A stretch of DNA of 64,000 nt from an uncultured Collinsella sp. GTDB taxonomy: Bacteria; Actinomycetota; Coriobacteriia; Coriobacteriales; Coriobacteriaceae. This document shows positions 59,633 through 64,000 of this stretch, in pieces. The notes below the pieces were generated by a model that was not told the DNA's origin, made no database searches, and was given only the letters and a program-made list of their open reading frames with translations. Position 1 is the first letter of the stretch; every line of letters begins with the position of its first letter. A program made the position numbers and the translations under genes. The stretch is taken from NCBI GenBank assembly GCA_959602645.1, contig CAUGTZ010000008.1, forward strand, positions 45,617 through 109,616, in the 5' to 3' direction.

Positions 59633-59812
59633 GAAGGTGAATGCTTTTCCGCGAAGTGAACGACCTATTTTGGACCCCCGAAGCATCCACACTTTTTGAC
59701 GCCAAAACCGCAGGAAAAACCTTACGAAACCGCAGGAAACGGTGCCTCCAAAGTGTCGATGCTCCAGGGGTCCAATTTCACTCGTTCACTTCGCGGAAAA
59801 GCATTCACCTTC
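59633..59812. repeat. Long palindromic element downstream of kinase gene
   Basis: Perfect 31-bp outer arms (59633-59663 and 59782-59812). Inner blocks also pair with mismatches (TGGACCCC, AGCATC, ACACTTT), leaving a centre with two direct copies of AACCGCAGGAAA. It starts 19 bp after the kinase stop. It is another element of the long-armed type, with arms not shared with the others. Confidence 0.7.
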
Positions 59813-59848
59813 GTTTTACGGCAGCCCGTCAGTCACCCTCTCGGCATT

Positions 59849-59886
59849 AAAAATGGGGTAAGGCCACGTGGCCTTACCCCATTTTT
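59849..59886. terminator. Perfect bidirectional terminator
   Basis: A 38-nt perfect palindrome (19-bp stem, AAAAATGGGGTAAGGCCAC then its complement) between the convergent kinase gene and the VOC gene. Confidence 0.93.
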
Positions 59887-59909
59887 CGTTAGCTATAGCA
59901 GCCTGTGCG

Positions 59910-60284
59910 CTACTCGCGGCACAGGTGCACGGCGAAGCCGGCGAACTCGCGCTTAAAGTACACGAGCTTGGTGCCGCCGTCGGGCAGCAGCACGCGCGAC
60001 TCCTCGTTGACCTCGAGCCCGCGCTCGGCAAACCACTTCTCGGCAGCGTCGATGTCGTTGACGGCAAAGCCGATGTGGCCCTTGGTGCCACGACCGTTCT
60101 GCTTCATGACCTCGATCAGCGAATCGTTAAAGTACGAAACCGGGGTCTCGATAACGGGCAGGCCCATCATCGTCGAGAACAGCTCCGCGATCCCCAGGGC
60201 ATCTGCCGGGTCGGTGGCGTTAATGCCCACATGGGCAACGCGCATGCCAAAGAGCTCGACCGGATTGGCGTTCTGCTCACTCAT
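59910..60284 (-). CDS. VOC-family protein, glyoxalase/epimerase-like
   Basis: 124 aa from the ATG at 60282-60284 (12 bp after the IIB stop). A single vicinal-oxygen-chelate domain: VAHVGINATDPADALGIAEL, then GHIGFAVNDIDAAEKWFAER and a C-terminal TKLVYFKREF with a possible metal-binding Glu. It resembles methylmalonyl-CoA epimerase or lactoylglutathione lyase in layout, but the substrate is unknown. Co-transcribed with the orphan PTS IIB. Confidence 0.8.
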   Translation of the reverse strand: MSEQNANPVELFGMRVAHVGINATDPADALGIAELFSTMMGLPVIETPVSYFNDSLIEVMKQNGRGTKGHIGFAVNDIDAAEKWFAERGLEVNEESRVLLPDGGTKLVYFKREFAGFAVHLCRE

Positions 60285-60295
60285 ACAGTCAGCGC

Positions 60296-60583
60296 CTACT
60301 GAGCCATGACGTCGAGGACGGCCTTCTCGGCAGCGACGCGGTTCATGCCGGTCATGAAGGGCACGCCGCTCACGTACGGGCAGGTGAGGCCCTCGGGAGC
60401 AACGGTGGTGGCGATCAGCAGGTCGGCGCCCTCGTCGCAAGCGTCCTTGGCCTCAGAGATGGCGCACTGCACGATCTCATACTTGCCGGCATAACCGTTG
60501 GCGTCGAGCATGGTAGCGACCTTCTGGGCAACGAGCGTGGAAGTAGCAGCGCCAGCACCGCAAGCCAAAACGATCTTCTTCAT
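60296..60583 (-). CDS. PTS galactitol-type IIB component (orphan)
   Basis: 95 aa. Phosphocysteine motif LACGAGAATSTLV near residue 8, and VQCAISEAKDACDEGADLL. It resembles the IIB of galactitol/SgcB-type systems. No IIA or IIC gene is nearby, so it may serve partners elsewhere or regulate with the VOC gene. GGGAG lies 9 bp before the ATG. Confidence 0.85.
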   Translation of the reverse strand: MKKIVLACGAGAATSTLVAQKVATMLDANGYAGKYEIVQCAISEAKDACDEGADLLIATTVAPEGLTCPYVSGVPFMTGMNRVAAEKAVLDVMAQ

Positions 60584-60685
60584 AGGTAATGTCTCCCTTC
60601 ATGGTTTACTTTAGGTAAGTGTACCGCAGCGAGCGATGGCACTCAGCCTCGATGAGCTTTTATGCCAGTTTGCTTGCGCGCTGCG

Positions 60686-60691
60686 TATAAT
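60686..60691 (+). promoter_or_regulatory. Candidate -10 box for TPR-like gene
   Basis: TATAAT with TG two bases upstream, 56 bp before the ATG at 60747. No clear -35. Confidence 0.5.
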
Positions 60692-60746
60692 ACATCTAGT
60701 ACGTGTTGTCATACCGCTCGCTATATGAGCGACTAAGGATCCCAAT

Positions 60747-61370
60747 ATGCCCGATTCCCGCACACTCTGGACCGCCGTCGTTATCATCTGCATCGGCGTG
60801 TCGGTGTTCTTTAGCGTCAAAAAACGCACCACGTTCAAGCGTCTGCAGCAGCTTATGGCTGCCAAGCAGTGGGACGAGTTCGATCGTTTGCTCGACGGCA
60901 AACTCACCAGCATGCTGTACCCGCGCTACAACCGCGACTACCTGCGTCTGAACTCCTATCTGCTGCGCGAGGACCACGAGCGCGCCAGCGAGATGTTCGA
61001 CCTACTGCTGGGACTCAACCTCCCCAAGATGCAGCGCGTCGACCTGGTAATCAAGGCCTTTAACTACTACGTTGGCCAGGAGGACCGCAAAAAGTCCAAG
61101 GAGTTACTGCACGAGATCAAGGGCTTTGAGGGCGGTCAGGCCGAGGCAGTCGCGCACGAATGCCAGCTGATGTACGACACGATGATCCTCAAGCGCCACA
61201 ACGACATCCCCGAGCTGGAGCGCATGCTCAAGGAGGCCGGTGACGACAAGGTCAAGAGCTGCCGCCTGGAATACCTGCTGGCCCTGCAGTACAAGAACAA
61301 GGGCGACGAGGCCAAGTTTGCCGAGTACTTGGAAAAGTCGGGCCAGCACTCGATGGCTGTCAACGCGTAA
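60747..61370 (+). CDS. Membrane-anchored TPR-like protein
   Basis: 207 aa. One N-terminal membrane helix (WTAVVIICIGVSVFF), a basic stop-transfer segment (VKKRTTFKRL), then a helical-repeat region (KQWDEFDRLLDG; DHERASEMFDLLLGL; EDRKKSKELLHEIKG; YKNKGDEAKFAEYL) resembling TPR units. AAGGA lies 7 bp before the ATG. Possibly a scaffold or stress protein; no precise family. Confidence 0.75.
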   Translation: MPDSRTLWTAVVIICIGVSVFFSVKKRTTFKRLQQLMAAKQWDEFDRLLDGKLTSMLYPRYNRDYLRLNSYLLREDHERASEMFDLLLGLNLPKMQRVDLVIKAFNYYVGQEDRKKSKELLHEIKGFEGGQAEAVAHECQLMYDTMILKRHNDIPELERMLKEAGDDKVKSCRLEYLLALQYKNKGDEAKFAEYLEKSGQHSMAVNA

Positions 61371-61402
61371 CGAGCGGCTTGTGCTAGACTTCTAGTCTCA
61401 CG

Positions 61403-61486
61403 GGGGCGTGGCGGAATTGGCATACGCAGGAGACTTAAAATCTCTCGCCGCAAGGATTGTGGGTTCGAGTCCCACCGCCCCTACCA
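61403..61486 (+). tRNA. tRNA-Leu (TAA anticodon)
   Basis: 84 nt. Acceptor GGGGGCG pairs with CGCCCCT (first pair G-U). The anticodon loop CTTAAAA gives anticodon TAA. The T-arm reads GTGGGTTCGAGTCCCAC, and CCA is encoded at 61484-61486. The long variable region typical of tRNA-Leu is present. Confidence 0.93.
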
Positions 61487-61496
61487 CGTATTGTTT

Positions 61497-61535
61497 ACGG
61501 GCCCGTGTCCCTTTGGGATGCGGGCTCGTTTCTTT
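61497..61535 (+). terminator. Terminator of tRNA-Leu
   Basis: A 14-bp stem (61497-61510 with 61516-61529, two or three G-U pairs) followed by TTCTTTT. Confidence 0.75.
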
Positions 61536-61555
61536 TAGATGCCGGCGGACTTTAG

Positions 61556-61624
61556 AAGTTGCGGTGGAATAGTTCCTGTTTGGGGCGTTTACCGGCCCAT
61601 TTAGGAACTTTTTCACCGCAACTT
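61556..61624. repeat. TTGCGGTG-type hairpin repeat
   Basis: Arms of 22 nt (61556-61577 and 61603-61624), two mismatches, same AAGTTGCGGTG start as 5499-5567 but with TTCCT at the inner end. Located between tRNA-Leu and a 33-bp tandem repeat. Confidence 0.75.
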
Positions 61625-61637
61625 AGATTGGCACTCC

Positions 61638-61721
61638 CCCATTTTTCGATGGAAAAACGTGGTTGTCTCGCACATTTTCCGATGGAAAAACGTGGTTGTC
61701 TCGCACATTTTCCAAGGGAAA
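61638..61721. repeat. 33-bp tandem repeat, 2.5 copies
   Basis: Units at 61638-61670, 61671-61703 and a partial at 61704-61721 with the shared core GATGGAAAAACGTGGTTGT. Copies 1 and 2 are near-identical. It is 44 bp upstream of the DUF4143-type ATPase gene and may influence its promoter. Confidence 0.8.
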
Positions 61722-61764
61722 CGCCCAAATGGCCTTATACTAGCCAAGAGAGTTGGGAGGCAAT

Positions 61765-63066
61765 ATGCAGCGACAGCTTATGAGTGAACTTATCGCTTGG
61801 AAATCGAGAGCGAATCGCAAACCCCTCTTGCTTAAGGGTGCCCGCCAGACAGGAAAGACTTGGCTTCTTAACGAATTCGCGAGCCAACAGTATCGAAACA
61901 TCATTCGTTTCGACTTTATGCTCGAACCGAGCGCACGCTCGCTGTTCGATGGAGACCTCGACCCCAAGCGCATCATCTCCCAGATAGAGCTTCTTCGCGG
62001 CCAAACCGTAACTCCGGCAGACGCGCTCATCATCTTTGACGAGATCCAAGAGGCACCGCGCGGCATCACCTCGCTCAAGTACTTCAACGAACTTGCGCCC
62101 GAATACCATATCGTCGCAGCCGGCTCCTATATGGGCCTCGCGCTCCGGCGCGAAAACGAGTCATTTCCCGTCGGCAAAATCGACCAGCTCACCATGCGTC
62201 CCATGGGGTTTACCGAGTTCGTTCGCGCCGTCGATGGCGACCCGCTCGCCGACGCCATCCTTGCCGCAGACATGAATCTTCTGGCAAACGTTACCGAAAA
62301 GCTCGAGCACTTGCTCAAGGAATACCTCGTTGTCGGCGGCATGCCCGAAGTCGTCTCCGCCTTCGCCGCGACCCGCGATTTCATCGAAGCCCGCAGGCTT
62401 CAGCAACAAATCATCGAGGCTTACGAATCCGATTTTGGCAAACATGCGCCCGCCCGCATTGTCGAGCGCATGAGGCTGGTTTGGAAATCCCTCCCCGGCC
62501 AGCTTGCAAAGGAAAATAAAAAGTTCATCTACGGAGCCCTTCGCCCCGGGGCGCGCGCACGCGATTTCGAAGAGAGCCTCCAGTGGCTCATGGACTACGG
62601 AATCATTCATAAGGTTCCGCGCGTTTCTGCCCTCAGAGCACCGCTCTCGAGCTATGAGGATCTCTCGGGTTTCAAGCTGTTTTGCATTGACACCGGCATC
62701 CTTGGAGCGCTCTCCAGCCTTCCCCCGACCATCGTCCTAAACGGATCCGCTGTTTTCACTGAGTTTAAGGGCTCGCTCACCGAGCAATATGTCGCACAGG
62801 AACTCTTGCTGCAAGGCAAAAGTCCTGCGTACTGGTCCTCTACCTCCGGCAATGCCGAAACCGACTTTGCCATCGACCATGCGGGAACCGTGCTTCCGCT
62901 TGAGGTCAAGGCGGCGGAGAACCTCAAAGCAAAGAGCCTGAAAATAGCCTGCGATAAATTCAAACTCGAACGCTGTGTGAGGACCTCCCTGGCGGCATAT
63001 AGAGACGAGGGCACGCTCGTCAATATTCCGCTTTGGGAGATTGGACAGATCGACAAGCTGGCATAG
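61765..63066 (+). CDS. AAA-type ATPase with DUF4143-like C-terminus
   Basis: 433 aa from the ATG at 61765 (GGGAGG upstream). Walker A is LKGARQTGKTWLL, Walker B ALIIFDEIQE, and the C-terminal PD-(D/E)XK-like motif is ETDFAIDHAG...LEVKAAENLKAKS. Same broad family as 43480-44775 but only distantly similar in sequence. Rightward, monocistronic, with the tandem repeat upstream and hairpin repeats and an IS3 copy downstream. Function unknown, probably related to mobile or defensive DNA. Confidence 0.87.
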   Translation: MQRQLMSELIAWKSRANRKPLLLKGARQTGKTWLLNEFASQQYRNIIRFDFMLEPSARSLFDGDLDPKRIISQIELLRGQTVTPADALIIFDEIQEAPRGITSLKYFNELAPEYHIVAAGSYMGLALRRENESFPVGKIDQLTMRPMGFTEFVRAVDGDPLADAILAADMNLLANVTEKLEHLLKEYLVVGGMPEVVSAFAATRDFIEARRLQQQIIEAYESDFGKHAPARIVERMRLVWKSLPGQLAKENKKFIYGALRPGARARDFEESLQWLMDYGIIHKVPRVSALRAPLSSYEDLSGFKLFCIDTGILGALSSLPPTIVLNGSAVFTEFKGSLTEQYVAQELLLQGKSPAYWSSTSGNAETDFAIDHAGTVLPLEVKAAENLKAKSLKIACDKFKLERCVRTSLAAYRDEGTLVNIPLWEIGQIDKLA

Positions 63067-63102
63067 GCGCTGTGGGGACGCTCCGCAAGGACTGTCCCAA
63101 GG

Positions 63103-63136
63103 TGCCGGCAGAAAAGGAACGTCCCTAAGTGCCGGC
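63103..63136. repeat. CCGGCA-stem hairpin repeat
   Basis: TGCCGGCA and TGCCGGC arms with the loop AAAAGGAACGTCCCTAAG. Same unit as at 6638-6695. Confidence 0.75.
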
Positions 63137-63141
63137 TGTTG

Positions 63142-63175
63142 AGTTGCGGTGGAATAGTTCCTGTTTTGGCCGTTT
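63142..63175. repeat. Half copy of TTGCGGTG-type repeat, cut by IS3
   Basis: Matches the left arm and loop start of 61556-61624 (GTTGCGGTGGAATAGTTCCTG) and then breaks at the IS3 right end. The missing right arm may lie beyond the IS element. Confidence 0.6.
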
Positions 63176-63177
63176 AG

Positions 63178-63961
63178 GGGGTGCGGACGATTTCTTGGAC
63201 CGCGCCTAGGCGTATCCAAGCTTCCTGCGGTACTCCATCGGGCTCAGCCACCCGAGGGACTTCTTGATGCGCCCGTCCCGATAGTACACGAGGTAGGCCT
63301 CGAGTCTCCCCATGAACTCCTCGGCCGTCACGCCCTCCCAGTCCCTGTAGCGGAAGAACTCGTTCTTGAGGCGCCCGAAGAAGCCCTCGCAGGCCGAGTT
63401 GTCCGGGCTGCAGCCCTTCGCGGACATGCTCCTGACCAGGCCGTTCTCCTCGCAGATCCCGATCCACTCCGGCCAGCGGTAGTGGCCGCCCCGGTCCGAG
63501 TGGATCGTCGTGCGCGCGCCCGCCGGCCTCGCCGCGCAGGCCTTGAGCAGGCTCGAGTTCGCGAGGCGCTTGTCGGGGTGCAGCCCGATCGACCAGGCGA
63601 CGGGCATCCCGTCGAAGCAGTCGATGACCGGGCTCAGGTAGACCTTCTCGCCGCCCGGGAGCCTGAACTCGGTGATGTCGGTGAGCCACAGCCGGTTGGG
63701 CTCGTCGGCGCGGAACTTCCTGTTCACGAGGTTCTCCGGCGCCTTGGAGACCTCGCCGGCGTAGGAGCTGTAGCCCCGGGCGCGCCTCTTGTTGTAGACG
63801 ACCTCGAGGCCCTCCTCGCGCATCACGCGGGCCACGCGCTTCTCGCTGGCGCGGACGCCCTCGCGGCGCAGGCGCGCCCAGACGGTGCGGTACCCCCAGC
63901 ACCCCGAGCCCTCGCGGAAGATGCGCACCACGCGGTCGCGTATGTTGTTAGCGCTAATCTA
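63178..63961 (-). mobile_element. IS3-family element, right end and partial
   Basis: From the putative right terminal end near 63178 (GTGCGGACGATTTCTTGG) through the transposase frame. The left end is outside the window or lost. Confidence 0.7.
63206..63931 (-). pseudogene. IS3-type transposase OrfB, 5' truncated
   Basis: The rve/DDE domain is intact: LWLTDITEFR (first Asp), IHSDRGGHYRWPEW (second Asp) and ACEGFFGRLKNEFF (Glu). N-terminal IREIF/GYRR-like residues (MVRIFREGSGCWGYRTVW) begin at a GTG; the frame continues ten codons upstream and meets a TAG at 63959-63961, so the usual first 40-50 residues of OrfB are missing or lie in another frame. Full OrfB proteins are about 280-300 aa, this one about 241. 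No orfA lies within the window. Whether it is active is unknown. Confidence 0.75.
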
Positions 63962-64000
63962 AAACCAACCACTTTCGCAAACGTATCTCGCCGAATGCGC

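Noticed and set aside
61638..61721. CRISPR-like array
   Set aside because: The units are immediate tandem repeats with no spacers and only 2.5 copies; no cas genes in the window.
63174..63902. A second frame on the same strand as the transposase
   Set aside because: It reads through the transposase in another frame with Arg/Gly-rich nonsense; the DDE motifs are in the 63206-63931 frame.

Overview
The window looks like a high-GC, low-complexity-rich actinobacterial chromosome segment, most likely from the Coriobacteriia and probably Collinsella-like. This is an inference. It rests on the high GC of the housekeeping genes, Ala/Pro/Glu-rich tails on several proteins, a Firmicutes-like tmk-holB-ricT cluster inside a high-GC genome, an archaeal-looking type IA topoisomerase with a histone-like tail, and very dense short palindromic intergenic repeats. 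No rRNA, CRISPR array or replication origin was seen; one tRNA gene is present.

Layout. 1-4.7 kb: a partial unknown gene, comF, ricT and holB, continuing to tmk at 5.4 kb, all leftward. 5.6-10.5 kb: a membrane zinc-ribbon protein, topA and hypBA. 10.5-15.6 kb: tatC and tatA, a STAS protein, an aminotransferase, a small unknown protein and nhaA. 15.8-23.8 kb: Mn-pyrophosphatase, a ROK kinase, a beta-glucoside PTS operon (6-phospho-beta-glucosidase, IIC, IIB, IIA) with a divergent GntR regulator, then mannose-6-phosphate isomerase. 24-25.9 kb: an AT-richer pair (nucleotidyltransferase plus HTH protein) that looks like a toxin-antitoxin or abortive-infection module. 26.2-31 kb: pcrA, uppP and usp. 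31.1-32.8 kb: hipBA with two operators. 32.8-43.2 kb: a two-component system, purH, a GNAT protein, a DUF2207 membrane protein, a GluQ-like tRNA-Asp modification enzyme, a phosphoesterase and smaller genes. 43.5-54 kb: an AT-richer island with a DUF4143-type ATPase and a five-gene MORC-ATPase/Z1/PD-(D/E)XK/AIPR/C5-methyltransferase defence cluster. 54.1-54.9 kb: a decayed AbiE toxin-antitoxin locus. 55-61.4 kb: small unknowns, a PPP-type phosphatase, a UBA-like membrane protein, a second two-component system, a VOC protein with an orphan PTS IIB, a TPR-like protein and tRNA-Leu. 61.8-64 kb: a second DUF4143-type ATPase and a 5'-truncated IS3-family transposase.

How the genes work together. 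The PTS operon imports and phosphorylates a beta-glucoside and splits it inside the cell; the GntR protein is the obvious regulator, and the glucokinase-like ROK protein and ManA channel hexoses into glycolysis. TatAC next to HypAB suggests a link between folded-protein export and nickel-hydrogenase maturation. The defence island pairs a C5 methyltransferase, transcribed rightward, with a leftward operon of a GHKL ATPase, a Z1 helicase-like nuclease, a PD-(D/E)XK protein and an AIPR protein, as in the MORC-type restriction neighbourhoods known from comparative genomics.

The most unusual features are in the intergenic DNA. (1) Two long cruciform elements (23847-23977 and 26077-26207) share a near-identical 69-71 bp core but have about 30-bp inverted arms that are specific to each locus. 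(2) A family of hairpins keeps a GGGACG/CGTCCC-type loop while the stem sequence changes from family to family. (3) There is a MITE-like 228-bp inverted-repeat element, and (4) an IS3 copy that seems to have landed inside one of the hairpin repeats. Identifications rest on motifs and family memory, not on database searches.
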